Assembly (NCBI GenBank): GCA_019456145.1 | Contig: VRUL01000032.1 | Coordinates: 1-57,780, forward strand | From: Planctomycetota bacterium | GTDB lineage: Bacteria; Planctomycetota; Phycisphaerae; Sedimentisphaerales; Anaerobacaceae | DNA length: 57,780 nucleotides | Direction of reading: 5' to 3' | In this document: piece by piece, positions 34,554 to 44,698 of the stretch | Layout of the letters: each line of letters begins with the position of its first letter | Numbering within the stretch: the first letter of the stretch is position 1 | The notes under the pieces: model-generated | What the model was told of the DNA's origin: nothing | Databases searched by the model: none | Seen by the model: the letters and a program-made list of their open reading frames with translations, nothing else | Program-made: the position numbers and the translations under genes

Positions 34554-37466
34554 TCAATCGCTGCCGTCAAACGTGCCGCGGATGCACTCGACCCAATGGA
34601 GGGCCTTTACGTCGGCGCCATCGGCAAGTTGATGGCGACAACTGAAGCCGCAAGCCACGACGACCGTTCCCTCATCGCGGTTTCGAACGGCTGGGAACAG
34701 GCGATCTTCACCGATTTGCAGGGAGATCTCATAATGTTCTCTTTCGTAACCAAAGGAGCCGGCCATGCCGCAGCATCCTGAATCAATTTCGGATACGCAG
34801 ATTCGCGGCACACGGTCGAGGAGATGCTTCATTGCAGTGGTGCCATAAAGCGATTTCTGATGGCAGTGGCCGTGGATGAGAATCTTGCTGAAAGGCGACT
34901 TGAATTCGCAGTTGAGACTGCCGTTGTGAACCTCCCCGGCCAGGAATTCATCTATCATCATCACATTTTCTTTTATGCGTCGGCCAAGCTGTTCATCATC
35001 AATGAGGTCGGGTAAATCGTCGGTCAAGGCCGAACAGCAGCCGGGCTCGCAAACCACAACTTTGAGTCCCTGCTGAATGTACTTATCCAGATTGAGAAGG
35101 GTTTTTCCGCCCTTAATCCTGGCATCCCGCAGAAAGCCATGGGAGATCTTTGGTCTCTGGCAGCAGCCGGCATTTGCTAAAATTACTTCATAACCGCACG
35201 ATTCCAGCAATTCCACAGCAGATATGCCAACGTTCGTCTGGTGATAGTTCATGTAGGTATCATCAAAGAGCACAATCCTCTTAGTTGTACCCGCGGCCGG
35301 CGGATTTGGTTTGGGCCGCCGGGTGAACCACCTCGGAAAGGGCATGCCGGCATATTCAGGAAGTTTGCGACGGCTGTCCAAGCCGGCAACGAGTTCGAGC
35401 ACCTTACGAAAGAGCCAGGCTTTTTGAAGAAAGTTGACAACCGGCGCTTTCCGGCCTGCCAACATTTTGGCCATCCGTGCAGAGTTGGCGATAAATTTTT
35501 CCCTTAATCCAACACCATGGGTATCATGATACCCTTGAAGAAATTCGCTTTTAAGCCGAGCCATATCTACATTGCTGGGGCATTCGGATTTGCAGCTTTT
35601 GCACGAAAGGCAGAGGTCCATGACCTCAAAGAGACGTTGGCTCGTCATTCCGTCCGGGCTGAGTTGCTCTGTCATAGCCAGACGCAGGGCATTTGCCCGG
35701 CCGCGGGTCGAATGTTCCTCGTCAAGCGTTGCCTGATAGCTGGGACACATGGTCCCCTCAAGCTTCTGACGGCAAGCGCCCACTCCTGTACACATTTCGA
35801 CCGCAGCAGCGAAGCTGCCGTCCTCGCGGTAGTGATACTCGGTGGGCTCTGAGGGCGTTTTGTACTCGTTGCCATAGCGCAGATCCTGATCCATCGCTTT
35901 AGGATCGACGATGGGACCTGGATTCATCAGCCCAGCCGGGTCGAAGAGCCGCTTGATTTCTCTGAAAGCATCATATATTTGCGTCCCGAAAAACCTTTCG
36001 AGGAAAGGACTTCTTACGCGGCCGTCACCATGTTCACCGCTCCAGGCACCGCCGTACCTCTTCACTAATCCGAAGGCAAACTCAGCGACGGCTTTCATGT
36101 TGTCGATGTCTTTTTGGTCCTTTAGATCCAAAACCGGTCTGATGTGAATGGTCCCAACGCTGGCGTGACCGTACATCGTAACAGGAACACCACGTTTCCT
36201 ACAGAAATTCAATATCTTATCGACGTATTCAGGCAGCACGTCAATCGGCACACAAGCGTCCTCAATAAAAGGAAGCGGTTTGCGCTCGCCTTTCATGCCC
36301 AGTATCAGCCCCAGGCCGTTTTTCCTGACCGTCCAGACCTTGGCCTGTTCGGTCGGCTCAGTTATCACAGGCCAGGCATATCCGCGCTTTTGGCTTTGCA
36401 GCTCTGCGGCGAGAGCCCGGCTTTTTTGCTCAGCCTCATCGGGCGTCCGGCCAAAGAACTCAACTATAAGAATAGCTCGCGGCTCGCCCTGGATAAAGCC
36501 GCACAGCGGCGCAAGACTGAGGTTCCCGTGGGCCCTGACTATCACATCAGCATCCAATATCTCAACGGCCGATGGTTTATGCTTTAATATCACCGCCAGC
36601 GCGCGAATCCCTTCGAGCAGCTCGGCGAAGTGAACAGTGCACAACGCTTTGCTCCTCGGCAGCGGCTCTAAGTTGAGCCTGGCTTCGAGAAACATGCCCA
36701 GTGTGCCTTCGCTTCCAACCAAAAGCCTGGAAAGGTTCCAGCGGTCGGTATTGATAAAAGAGTCCAGATTGTAGCCGTTGACCCGCCGCATTACTTTAGG
36801 GAATCGCTTTTCAATCTCGCTGCGGTTGCCCTCTATAATTGTTTTGAATCCACTGAGTATTTCTGCTTCGCGTGTGTTTGAGCCGGCGGAGTTAATCCGG
36901 CGGTCGTAATCCGACAGCGAGAACTCACCCAATTCCAGTATCGTTCCGTCCGACAGCAGAACCTTACAGGCCTGCACGTGATCGCACGTCTTGCCGTAAA
37001 CGATACTTTTTGTTCCCGATGAGTTGTTTCCCATCATACCGCCGATAGTAGCCCGGCTGCTGGTGGCCGGGTCGGGTGCAAAGAAAAGACCATGCCGGGC
37101 CAGTTCGACGTTGAGCACATCAAGGACTATCCCCGGCTGGACCCTGACCCAGCGATCCTCGACGTTCAATTCGAGAATCTTATTCATATATTTGGAGAAA
37201 TCGACAACCATAGACGGCCCGACTGCCTGGCCGCCCAGACTCGTACCGGCGCCGCGAGGCAGAATATTGACGTTATACTCAGCGGCCGTTTTCACCGCAG
37301 CAAGCACATCTGCCTCATCACGAGGCCATATCACAGCCACCGGTGTGATTTGATAAATGCTGGCGTCTGTGGCATAGAGGCCCCGAGTGACATCGTCAAA
37401 AGAGACTTCGCCGCCGATGCGATGACGAAGTGCCTGCTCAAAATCTTTAAGTCTTGTCTCTTTCAC
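34554..37466 (-). CDS. FAD/Fe-S 2-hydroxyacid dehydrogenase (GlcD-like N-part, CCG C-part)
   Basis: 970 residues from GTG 37466. Residues ~40-270 are an FAD-binding PCMH-type domain (VNILPRGAGTSLGGQAVG), ~270-530 the FAD-oxidase C domain (VPVTMYGHASVGTIHIRPVLDL, GAWSGEHGDGRVRSPFLERFFG). Iron-sulfur cysteines follow near 560-580 and 625 (CLSCKSCKSECPSNVD), then two CCG-type regions (AGCCQRPKISHG, EPGCCSALTDDLPDL, SGCCGMAGSFGYE). The single-chain plan and length resemble YdiJ/Dld-type enzymes that oxidise D-lactate, D-2-hydroxyglutarate or glycolate and pass electrons to the membrane. Neighbours (LarA, lactate/glycolate permease, glyoxylate-type aminotransferase) favour D-lactate or glycolate. 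Which one cannot be told from sequence. Confidence 0.9.
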   Translation of the reverse strand: MKETRLKDFEQALRHRIGGEVSFDDVTRGLYATDASIYQITPVAVIWPRDEADVLAAVKTAAEYNVNILPRGAGTSLGGQAVGPSMVVDFSKYMNKILELNVEDRWVRVQPGIVLDVLNVELARHGLFFAPDPATSSRATIGGMMGNNSSGTKSIVYGKTCDHVQACKVLLSDGTILELGEFSLSDYDRRINSAGSNTREAEILSGFKTIIEGNRSEIEKRFPKVMRRVNGYNLDSFINTDRWNLSRLLVGSEGTLGMFLEARLNLEPLPRSKALCTVHFAELLEGIRALAVILKHKPSAVEILDADVIVRAHGNLSLAPLCGFIQGEPRAILIVEFFGRTPDEAEQKSRALAAELQSQKRGYAWPVITEPTEQAKVWTVRKNGLGLILGMKGERKPLPFIEDACVPIDVLPEYVDKILNFCRKRGVPVTMYGHASVGTIHIRPVLDLKDQKDIDNMKAVAEFAFGLVKRYGGAWSGEHGDGRVRSPFLERFFGTQIYDAFREIKRLFDPAGLMNPGPIVDPKAMDQDLRYGNEYKTPSEPTEYHYREDGSFAAAVEMCTGVGACRQKLEGTMCPSYQATLDEEHSTRGRANALRLAMTEQLSPDGMTSQRLFEVMDLCLSCKSCKSECPSNVDMARLKSEFLQGYHDTHGVGLREKFIANSARMAKMLAGRKAPVVNFLQKAWLFRKVLELVAGLDSRRKLPEYAGMPFPRWFTRRPKPNPPAAGTTKRIVLFDDTYMNYHQTNVGISAVELLESCGYEVILANAGCCQRPKISHGFLRDARIKGGKTLLNLDKYIQQGLKVVVCEPGCCSALTDDLPDLIDDEQLGRRIKENVMMIDEFLAGEVHNGSLNCEFKSPFSKILIHGHCHQKSLYGTTAMKHLLDRVPRICVSEIDSGCCGMAGSFGYEREHYEISLQIGEDRLFPAVRNRDEGTVVVACGFSCRHQLADGADVKALHWVECIRGTFDGSD

Positions 37467-37484
37467 TTTGTCCCTTGAGATTCA

Positions 37485-38603
37485 TCAGCGTTTTAGAATC
37501 CTTCGCAAAGCACCTAAAAGCATGTTAACATGGTTCTGCGTGCTGCTGCATCCCATAAGACCTATCCGCCAGAGCTTGCCGGCAAAATCCCCTAATCCAC
37601 CACCGATTTCAATATTGAACTGATCAAGCAGTTGCCGCCGGACCGCCGCTTCGTCCACGCCTGCCGGGACCTTCACGGCATTCAGCATAGGCAGCCGATA
37701 CTCGGGCGCGACCAAAAACTCAAAGCCCATCTCTTCCAGGCCGTCCCTAAGCAGCTCGTGGTTACGAAGGTGCCGCTCGAATCGTGCCTCCAGCCCCTCC
37801 TCGAATATCAGTCTAAGGGCCTCATACAGGGCATAGACCATAGAGATGGGTGCGGTATGGTGATAGGCCCGCTTGGCGCCGGCCCAGTATTTTCTCACCA
37901 TGCTCAAATCCAGATACCAGCTCTGAACCTTCGTCTTTCTTTGGTCCATTACTTCCACGGCCCGCGGACCAAACGAAACGGGTGATAATCCGGGCGGAGC
38001 GCTGATGCATTTCTGCGTGCCGCTGTAAACCACATCGATCCCCCAGTCGTCCACCCGAACGTCCGTTCCGCCTAAAGACGTTACCGTATCGACCAGAAGC
38101 AATGCCCCGGCCTTGTGGGTTATCTCGCTTATCTCTTCCAGCGGCTGAAGAACTCCGGTTGAGGTCTCGGCGTGAACAATCGCCACAAGCCTGGGAATAC
38201 ATCCCTGGAGGGCCTGTTTCACCTGGGCCGGCTCTATGATTTGGCCCCAGGGAGCATCTACCCGGACAACCTTTGCGCCGCATCGCTCGACATTGTCGCA
38301 CATCCGGTTGCCAAAGACACCATTGACGCATACCAGCGCCTCATCTCCCGGCTCCAGCAGGTTCACAAAACACGTCTCCATTCCTGCACTGCCGGTGGCC
38401 GAAACGGCAAAAGTGACGTCGTTTTGCGTGCGAAACAACTGCCGCAGCATCTCCATCACGCCATCCATTATCGTGATGAACTGCGGATCGAGATGGCCGA
38501 TCAACGGCGTGGCCATGGCCTTCAACACCCGTGGATGAACATCGCTCGGGCCCGGCCCCATGAGGAAACGAGCTGTTGGATTCAATTCACCTTTTGCAGA
38601 CAT
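37485..38603 (-). CDS. Class V aminotransferase, alanine/serine-glyoxylate type
   Basis: 372 residues, PLP-dependent and cytoplasmic. The PLP lysine is K198 in [16 protein letters not shown]172 in [12 protein letters not shown] is the pyridine-binding aspartate. The opening [17 protein letters not shown] and [21 protein letters not shown] are typical of the alanine-glyoxylate / serine-pyruvate aminotransferase branch (also PucG). Such enzymes turn glyoxylate to glycine with alanine or serine as donor. ATG 38603 has GGAGAG upstream. It is 18 bases ahead of the 2-hydroxyacid dehydrogenase, which would supply glyoxylate if the substrate were glycolate. Confidence 0.9.
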   Translation of the reverse strand: MSAKGELNPTARFLMGPGPSDVHPRVLKAMATPLIGHLDPQFITIMDGVMEMLRQLFRTQNDVTFAVSATGSAGMETCFVNLLEPGDEALVCVNGVFGNRMCDNVERCGAKVVRVDAPWGQIIEPAQVKQALQGCIPRLVAIVHAETSTGVLQPLEEISEITHKAGALLLVDTVTSLGGTDVRVDDWGIDVVYSGTQKCISAPPGLSPVSFGPRAVEVMDQRKTKVQSWYLDLSMVRKYWAGAKRAYHHTAPISMVYALYEALRLIFEEGLEARFERHLRNHELLRDGLEEMGFEFLVAPEYRLPMLNAVKVPAGVDEAAVRRQLLDQFNIEIGGGLGDFAGKLWRIGLMGCSSTQNHVNMLLGALRRILKR

Positions 38604-38667
38604 AATTCTCTCCTATCGAAAACTCGGAAGACCTGTTCGCCAAAATGCGTGCTTGAAAAGGTCTTCG

Positions 38668-40457
38668 CTATAATTTTTCCTCTTTTCCATAAGCAATAAC
38701 GATTACGGCGACGGCGGCAATCAAGACGGCAATCACCGTCCCCAAATTAAACAGTCCGTTTTTGGAATACCATACGATGGAATAGCCCACTGCCCCGACA
38801 AGCAGAGCGTAATAAACAAATGGCAGCAATGTCCTTCGAATCACAAGCCCCTCCCTGCCTAACAATCCTACCACGGCTGAGGCGGCAACGACATTGTGAA
38901 CACAAATCATGTTTCCGGCGGCCCCCCCTACCGCCTGGAGCGCAACAATCCATGTCGGATCGACACCGATACGTTGGCCGACATCAAACTGGAACAAAGA
39001 AAACATCATGTTGCTGATAGTGTTACTTCCGGCGACAAAAGCTCCAATCCCTCCGATAAAAGGAGAAAAGATAGGCCAGCAGCCCCCACCAGGCTGGCAA
39101 CACCCTCGGCCATCGCTATGGGCATTTTGTCATAACCTGCCGCTCCGCCGTCCGAGTTGATGAACACCTGCACCATTGGGACGGTAAAAATAAGGGCAAC
39201 CGAGGCTGCCAGAGCGGTTTTGATGGAATCCCACCAGGCCCGCTTGTAAGAAACCCAGTCAATTTTATGTAAAAACAATGTAATGACCGAGACCAGAATA
39301 AAAATAAATCCGGGCAGATAAAGTGGCTGTAATTTTGACGTAATTCCAGTCCCGAACAGATTCGGAAATGTCACTGTCCAGGATTTGACCCCTGCGGCCA
39401 ACGGATTGACCAAGTCGACAAACGGCAGAGTTTTCAATCGGGTCACAAACAAAAGCAATACTACGAGCAGATAAGGCGACCATGCCTTGGCCAGGCTCAT
39501 AGCTTTATCATTGTCCTCGTCAATACTGATTTCGATCTTGCCGCTCCACTCAGGATCCCAGTTCTCTTTCTTATCAAATTCCCAGTACTGGTCTTTGGGC
39601 GGCATCAGAAATCCTCGCCGAGCCGCAGTGGTCACGATGGCCAGGCCCACCAGGGAGCCGAACAGCGACGGGAACTCAGGCCCTAACGTATGGGCGACGA
39701 TAACGTACGGTATCACCATCGCCAAACTGGCAAATATGGCGAACTTCCAAACGGCAAGTCCTTCGCGAAATGATTTGTTCTTGCCGAAGAACCCCGTGAG
39801 AAAACAAACGAGTATCAGAGGAATCAGCACCCCGGCCACGGCGTGCAGCAGGGCGACCCTCGCCCCGATCAGACTTAAGAAACTATCCCAATTGTGGCCT
39901 ATCAATGCTACATGAGTTTGAACAGCCTCTTGCGAGATAAGGCCCCCATTTACGCCTATGAGGATAGGAGTTCCCGCCGCCCCAAAGGACACTGGTGTAC
40001 TCTGAATAATCATTCCGGATACTACCGCGGCCATCGGGGGAAAACCCAGGCCGACCAGCAGCGGTACACAAATTGCCGCAGGTGTGCCGAACCCCGCCAC
40101 AGCTTCCATAAGCGCACCGAACAGCCAGGCGATAATGATCACTTGAATCCTTCGGTCCGGCGTAATGTCAGCAAAACCCTTTCGAATGGCTTTTAGTCCA
40201 CCGCTCTGCTGCAATGTGTTCAAGAGCAGGATCGCCCCGAAAATGATATAAAGTAAAGACCCCGCAATGACCAATCCTTTGATCGATGCAGCGGCGACTC
40301 TTACGCACGGTACCTTCCACACAAATAAAGCCAATGCCACGGCTACAAGATAGCAGACCGGCATCGCTCGACTCGCCGGCCAGCGCAACACAACAAGAAA
40401 CAGTGCTACTGCTATAATGGGTAACAGTGAAAGAACCGTTAACATCCCGATTGACAT
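38668..40457 (-). pseudogene. lldP: L-lactate/glycolate permease (LldP/GlcA), one-base frameshift
   Basis: Two overlapping open frames together form one LldP-family permease. The first (40457 down to about 39076) runs [22 protein letters not shown] through many membrane helices ([42 protein letters not shown]) to [10 protein letters not shown]. The second (to 38668) continues [40 protein letters not shown]. Adding one G to the GG at 39074-39075 restores a join through [22 protein letters not shown], the text expected for the family, and gives about 596 residues. This is either a true inactivating mutation or an assembly error. The family co-transports lactate, glycolate or similar anions with protons. 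First gene of the 2-hydroxyacid run. Confidence 0.86.
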
Positions 40458-40613
40458 TTTATCTATCTACCACTAAACCTCAAAATCATTAATCCGACAA
40501 TTACCGGGGCCGATGGAACAACAAGCCACCAGACCAGGGCCGATTTAAGAGCCAGACGTACTTATTGCCGTTTCTTACACCCATGGCAATAACGCGATGA
40601 GCCGGACACGGGC

Positions 40614-40790
40614 TTACACATTTACCGGATTTCCCGTGCAGGGGCCTCCGAAATTCGAGCCGCCGAGCGTTTCAGTTATACGATACACAAGTCCCACGAA
40701 AGCGTCAAAGGCCATTTTCAGACTTTCCTGCCACATTCCCGGTTCAACAGGCATAGAGCAAAGAACATACTGACCACCGGCGATTTTCAT
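40614..40790 (-). pseudogene. Remnant of a GyrI-like effector-binding domain
   Basis: A 58-codon minus-strand frame (ATG 40790 to TAA 40614) reads KIAGGQYVLCSMPVEPGMWQ, then ESLKMAFDAFVG and GGSNFGGPCTGNP. The order of a small beta strand with AGGQYVLCS, a MWQ...FDAF helix and a GGP stretch resembles the C-terminal half of GyrI/SbmC-like domains found in AraC-type regulators. It would be heavily truncated, lacking the DNA-binding part. It may be a decayed regulator gene for the flanking transport operons, or chance. The rest of the 40458-41016 interval shows no other gene. Confidence 0.3.
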
Positions 40791-40891
40791 TTCACAGCCA
40801 AAGGACTCTCAAATATCTCTATAAAGGCCCATATTTGCAACTGATGCGAATCACTCCTGATAATATGCAGGAAATCCAGATCAATATATTC

Positions 40892-40920
40892 TTGACCTTG
40901 ATGCACCAACTTTGTACATT
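40892..40920 (+). promoter_or_regulatory. Candidate promoter of the CstA-type gene
   Basis: TTGACC at 40892-40897, a 17-base spacer and TACATT at 40915-40920, about 95 bases upstream of the start. The -35 is one base off consensus; the -10 matches 4 of 6. No other good pair was seen in the interval. Confidence 0.4.
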
Positions 40921-41016
40921 TGCTTGCGATAAACTCGGTTAAAATGGCGGCTTGAGTGGCCATTCACAAAGCTCGTCATAAGTTGTTTTGGAATGTTATG
41001 TACTTGGAGATTTGCT

Positions 41017-42735
41017 ATGAATGCGATTTGGCTAATCGTTGCCGGTCTGGTTCTCTATTTCCTGGGTTACAAGTTTTACGCAAAGTACCTGTCTGAAAAA
41101 ATCTTCAAACTTAATCCGAACGCGCCCGTCCCGTCCCACACCATGGAGGACGGGGCCGATTACGTTCCGACAAACAGGTATGTGCTTTTCGGCCATCATT
41201 TCGCCTCGATTGCAGGGGCCGCTCCCATCGTAGGGCCAGCTATTGCAGTGATCTGGGGCTGGTTGCCGGCCTTTCTGTGGGTGGTGCTCGGAGCCGTCCT
41301 GATGGGCTGCGTGCACGACTTAAGTGCGCTAGTGCTCTCGGTGAGACACAAAGCAAGGTCCATCGGAGATATTGCCGGAGATCTCATCGGTAAAAAGGCA
41401 ATGACAGCCTATTTGATCATCATGTTCTTCGTAGTCATACTCTTAATGGCGATTTTTCTCCGCTTGATTGCCGGGCTGCTGACCGATTATCCCCAAGTCG
41501 TGTTTCCTGCCGTGGCCCTGGTTGTGATAGCTATTGGCATCGGGCTGCTCATGTATCGGACAAAGATAGGCCTGGGGCTGGCAAGTGCGGTCGGAATTAT
41601 TCTGATGTTACTGTCCATTTGGTGGGGTACCGAACACCATTACAGCTTAATGGACCAGTTCGTTCTAAAATCACAAGGATACACCTGGATTATTCTGCTG
41701 GTCTTCTATAGCTTCATCGCCTCGGTGCTTCCCGTCTGGCTGCTGTTGCAGCCGCGGGACTACCTCGAGTCTTTCAAGCTGTATGCGGGCCTGATTCTGT
41801 TGTTTGTGGGGATTATGGTAACCGGACCGGTGATTGTGGCCCCAGCGGTCCGAATGGTCGTTCCCGGGGCGCCGCCCATCTGGCCGTTCCTGTTTGTCAC
41901 CATCGCCTGCGGTGCCCTGACCGGATTTCATTCCATCGTGGCTTCCGGTACAACCTCCAAACAGATTGCCAACGAAAAAGACATCACGTTTGTGGGTTAC
42001 GGCGCCATGGCCGGGGAATCGGCACTTGCCTTGTGTGCCGTGGTCGCGTGCACGGCAGGGTTCACCGCCGCCAACGGAATGACTGGTGCCCAGCGGTGGA
42101 TGGCACATTACGGGAGCTGGGGAAGTGCGGCAAAGCTCAGCGCAAAACTGGGCGCGTTCATTGAAGGCTCCGGCTATTTTCTCTCCTCGCTCGGCATTCC
42201 CAAACAACTCGGCATCACCTTTATGGCCCTGATCATCGTCGCCTTTGCACTGACAACCCTTGATTCGGCATGCCGCCTGGGGCGCTATATCCTGGCGGAA
42301 TTCGGCAGGCAGCATCGCATGTCTTTCCTCAAAAACGCATACATCGGTTCCGCTATTGCCGCAGGGGTCGCGTTTCTGCTCGCAGTGCTCCCAATCAAAC
42401 CCGGTCAATCGGTGGGACAGCTCCTCTGGCCGTTGTTCGGAACCACTAACCAGCTTCTCGCGGCGCTTGTCTTTGCAACCGTGACCATCTATCTGGTAAA
42501 GAAAAAAAGGCCGCACTGGTTCATCAGTATCCCACTGGTGCTCGTGGCCATTACTACGATTTCCGCGATGATATGGAATATCCGGGCTTACATCATGAAA
42601 AGGAACTTTCCTCTGGCCGTAATCGGCAGCATCATTCTGTTGGCAGGTTTCGCCTTGATTGTCCTGTCATGCGGTTCTTACATACGTGCTAAGATAGAGG
42701 CGAAACAGGAACCCGAACCATCCCAGGCAAATTGA
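41017..42735 (+). CDS. cstA: CstA-family carbon starvation transporter
   Basis: 572 residues from ATG 41017 (GGAG in ACTTGGAGATTTGCT upstream; a frame-start ATG at 40993 has none). An integral inner-membrane protein of about fourteen to sixteen helices. Family signatures are the N-terminal LYFLGYKFYAKYLSEKIF, FGHHFASIAGAAPIVGPAIAVIWGWLPA at ~55-80, and GAVLMGCVHDLSALVLSVRHKARSIGDIA just after. TGFHSIVASGTTSKQIANEKD lies near 308 and TTLDSACRLGRYILAE near 417. E. coli CstA is a peptide/pyruvate transporter; the short form seen here is common outside enterobacteria. Divergent from the lactate/glycolate run, so pyruvate uptake would fit (inference). Confidence 0.92.
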   Translation: MNAIWLIVAGLVLYFLGYKFYAKYLSEKIFKLNPNAPVPSHTMEDGADYVPTNRYVLFGHHFASIAGAAPIVGPAIAVIWGWLPAFLWVVLGAVLMGCVHDLSALVLSVRHKARSIGDIAGDLIGKKAMTAYLIIMFFVVILLMAIFLRLIAGLLTDYPQVVFPAVALVVIAIGIGLLMYRTKIGLGLASAVGIILMLLSIWWGTEHHYSLMDQFVLKSQGYTWIILLVFYSFIASVLPVWLLLQPRDYLESFKLYAGLILLFVGIMVTGPVIVAPAVRMVVPGAPPIWPFLFVTIACGALTGFHSIVASGTTSKQIANEKDITFVGYGAMAGESALALCAVVACTAGFTAANGMTGAQRWMAHYGSWGSAAKLSAKLGAFIEGSGYFLSSLGIPKQLGITFMALIIVAFALTTLDSACRLGRYILAEFGRQHRMSFLKNAYIGSAIAAGVAFLLAVLPIKPGQSVGQLLWPLFGTTNQLLAALVFATVTIYLVKKKRPHWFISIPLVLVAITTISAMIWNIRAYIMKRNFPLAVIGSIILLAGFALIVLSCGSYIRAKIEAKQEPEPSQAN

Positions 42736-42809
42736 AAAACGATGCCTGTGATTCAAAATGCTCAGAGGTTCGTCCCCGCCTATATCGATGGGATTGGCAC
42801 GGGTTATTA

Positions 42810-42987
42810 AGAGCTTGTCCGAATAACCGGGGCGTTATGAGGCCGAGCGAAAAGTTCGAGGCCAAGGCGGCAGGCCAAAAATGCTCGGAGGCGTGGTTTT
42901 CTCCACGTTGAGAACATTTTTGACTGACAACGCAGTCATCGGACTTTGCAGCCGGCCGCAATAGAGCCGGTTATTCGGATAGGCTCT
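42810..42987. mobile_element. MITE-like element with 24-bp inverted ends
   Basis: Arms at 42810-42833 and 42964-42987 are inverted copies matching at 20 of 24 positions, with the shared core TCCGAATAACCGG. The 178-bp unit between the CstA and MmsA genes contains further short palindromes (GTGG-TTTTCT-CCAC near 42895; TGACTG-ACAACG-CAGTCA near 42920) and no ORF. It looks like a non-autonomous miniature element or a large intergenic palindrome. No target-site duplication was confirmed. Confidence 0.6.
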
Positions 42988-43011
42988 AAACTATAAATAA
43001 GGTTTTATCGA

Positions 43012-44493
43012 ATGCCTTTGAAGACCATAAAGAATTACATCAACGGCCGATGGGCCCAGGCACAAGACACATCATATATCGATGTAGAAAATCCCAGTAC
43101 AGGCCAGGTCATAGCAAGAACGCCGCTGTCAACCAAAGAAGAAGCAAACCTCGCTATCGAGGCCGCGGCCGAAGCGTACGAGGACTGGAGCAAAACACCT
43201 GTTGCAAGACGCGTAAAACCGCTCTATAAGTTAGTGAGTTTGTTAGGGCAAAACGAGGAAAAGATTGCCCGGACATTAGTTGAGGAAATGGGCAAATCAC
43301 TGCCAGATGCCAGGGCGGAACTCAAACGTACACTGGAGAATTGCGAGGTTGCCTGCGGGATGCCTATGCTTCAAATGGGCGATATCCTCACGGGATGCTC
43401 CTACGGTATTGACGGGGAAGTTCTTCGACTGCCGTTAGGTGTTTTTACAATGATAGCACCGTTTAACTTCCCCGCAATGGTGCCATTCTGGTTCCTTCCT
43501 TATGCTTTGGCGACGGGCAATACCTACGTTGTTAAGGCTTCGGAACAGGTGCCTTTGACGATGCAGTCGATTACTGAGCTTATCGACCGGATCGGCTTAC
43601 CGCCGGGCGTATTCAACCTTATCAATGGAGACCGCGTGGTCGGCGAGGCCTTCCTCGAGCATCCAAAAGTGCAAGGCGTCTCGGTCGTTGGCAGAAGCGC
43701 AACATGCAGGATTATTGCTCAAAAATGCGCCCGGGCCAACAAGCGTTTTCAGGCCATGGGCGGAGCCAAGAATCATCTGGTAGTCATGCCCGACGCCAAA
43801 GTGGACCAGGTAATCCGCAACATGGTCACATCCTGTTACGGCTGTGCGGGCCAGAGATGTATGGCTGCTTCTGCAATCGTGCCCGTAGGCGAACAAATGT
43901 ATAAGACCATCTGCAGGAAGTTTATTGAAGCTTCACGGGAAGTACTTGTGGCAAATCCTCTCGATCCAAACGTGGCCGACGAGCCGATGGTGATGGGCCC
44001 CGTCATATCGACCAACGCCAAAAAGTTCATTCTTGAAATGGTCGCAGCCGGCACCGAAGAAGGAGCGACACTGGCCCTCGATGGACGTGACATTGTTATA
44101 CCTGGCTGTGAGAAAGGCTTCTTCATCGGACCAACCGTCTTTACCGACGTCAAACCCGGAATGAAAATCCACAACACCGAAATCTTTGGCCCGGTAGTCG
44201 TCATCCTAAAAGCCCAAACGCTTGATGAGGCGATAAAGATTATCAATGACCACCAGTACGGTAACGGAGCGTCGATTTATACACAAAATGGTCACTGGGC
44301 CCGCAGATTTAAGCTCGAAGTCAAATGCGGAATGATAGGCGTGAACGTCGGCATTCCCGCGCCGGTAGCCCAGCTACCGTTTGGTGGAATGAAGAACTCC
44401 CTGTTTTCCGCCACCAAGCCCCAGGGCAAAACGATAATAAACTTCTTTACCGAAGATAAGATAGTTACAGAACGTTACTGGCCGGAGAATTAA
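43012..44493 (+). CDS. mmsA: CoA-acylating aldehyde dehydrogenase, MmsA type
   Basis: 493 residues, cytoplasmic. The methylmalonate-semialdehyde dehydrogenase branch oxidises methylmalonate or malonate semialdehyde to propionyl- or acetyl-CoA with NAD. Signatures: the N-terminal YINGRWAQ, MIAPFNFPAMVPFWFLPYALATGNTYVVKASE (oxyanion N152, K175), and GCAGQRCMAASAIVPVG with catalytic C283. The place of the general-base glutamate of hydrolytic ALDHs is taken by AMGGAKNH, as in CoA-acylating members. C-terminal QLPFGGMKNSLFS is also typical. Follows the CstA gene on the same strand after 276 bases that hold the MITE-like element. No valine or inositol catabolism genes adjoin it, so the physiological aldehyde is unknown. 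Confidence 0.9.
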   Translation: MPLKTIKNYINGRWAQAQDTSYIDVENPSTGQVIARTPLSTKEEANLAIEAAAEAYEDWSKTPVARRVKPLYKLVSLLGQNEEKIARTLVEEMGKSLPDARAELKRTLENCEVACGMPMLQMGDILTGCSYGIDGEVLRLPLGVFTMIAPFNFPAMVPFWFLPYALATGNTYVVKASEQVPLTMQSITELIDRIGLPPGVFNLINGDRVVGEAFLEHPKVQGVSVVGRSATCRIIAQKCARANKRFQAMGGAKNHLVVMPDAKVDQVIRNMVTSCYGCAGQRCMAASAIVPVGEQMYKTICRKFIEASREVLVANPLDPNVADEPMVMGPVISTNAKKFILEMVAAGTEEGATLALDGRDIVIPGCEKGFFIGPTVFTDVKPGMKIHNTEIFGPVVVILKAQTLDEAIKIINDHQYGNGASIYTQNGHWARRFKLEVKCGMIGVNVGIPAPVAQLPFGGMKNSLFSATKPQGKTIINFFTEDKIVTERYWPEN

Positions 44494-44698
44494 AGTCTTG
44501 TCCCGGTCAGGAGACCGGAATTCTCACAGGGATGGTTGCTCAGGTATAATCGAACTTTGCGGATTTTCTGCCGACGATTTCGGTTTATATCAGAGCAACA
44601 TAGCACCAAATTCACACTTCCACTAATTCTGTTTCGACAAAGCCACGCTGACTTTCTGAAAATGGGACTTCTCTGGCCCCCTGTTTTGCGTTATAATC

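Noticed and set aside
41671..42516. 281-codon frame antisense to the CstA gene
   Set aside because: Composition (runs of H, Q, G, R) is typical of a shadow of a membrane gene; the plus frame has clear family motifs.
44500..44520. CCGGTC-AGGA-GACCGG hairpin after the MmsA gene as terminator
   Set aside because: Stem is only six pairs and no T-run follows; may be a weak structure.
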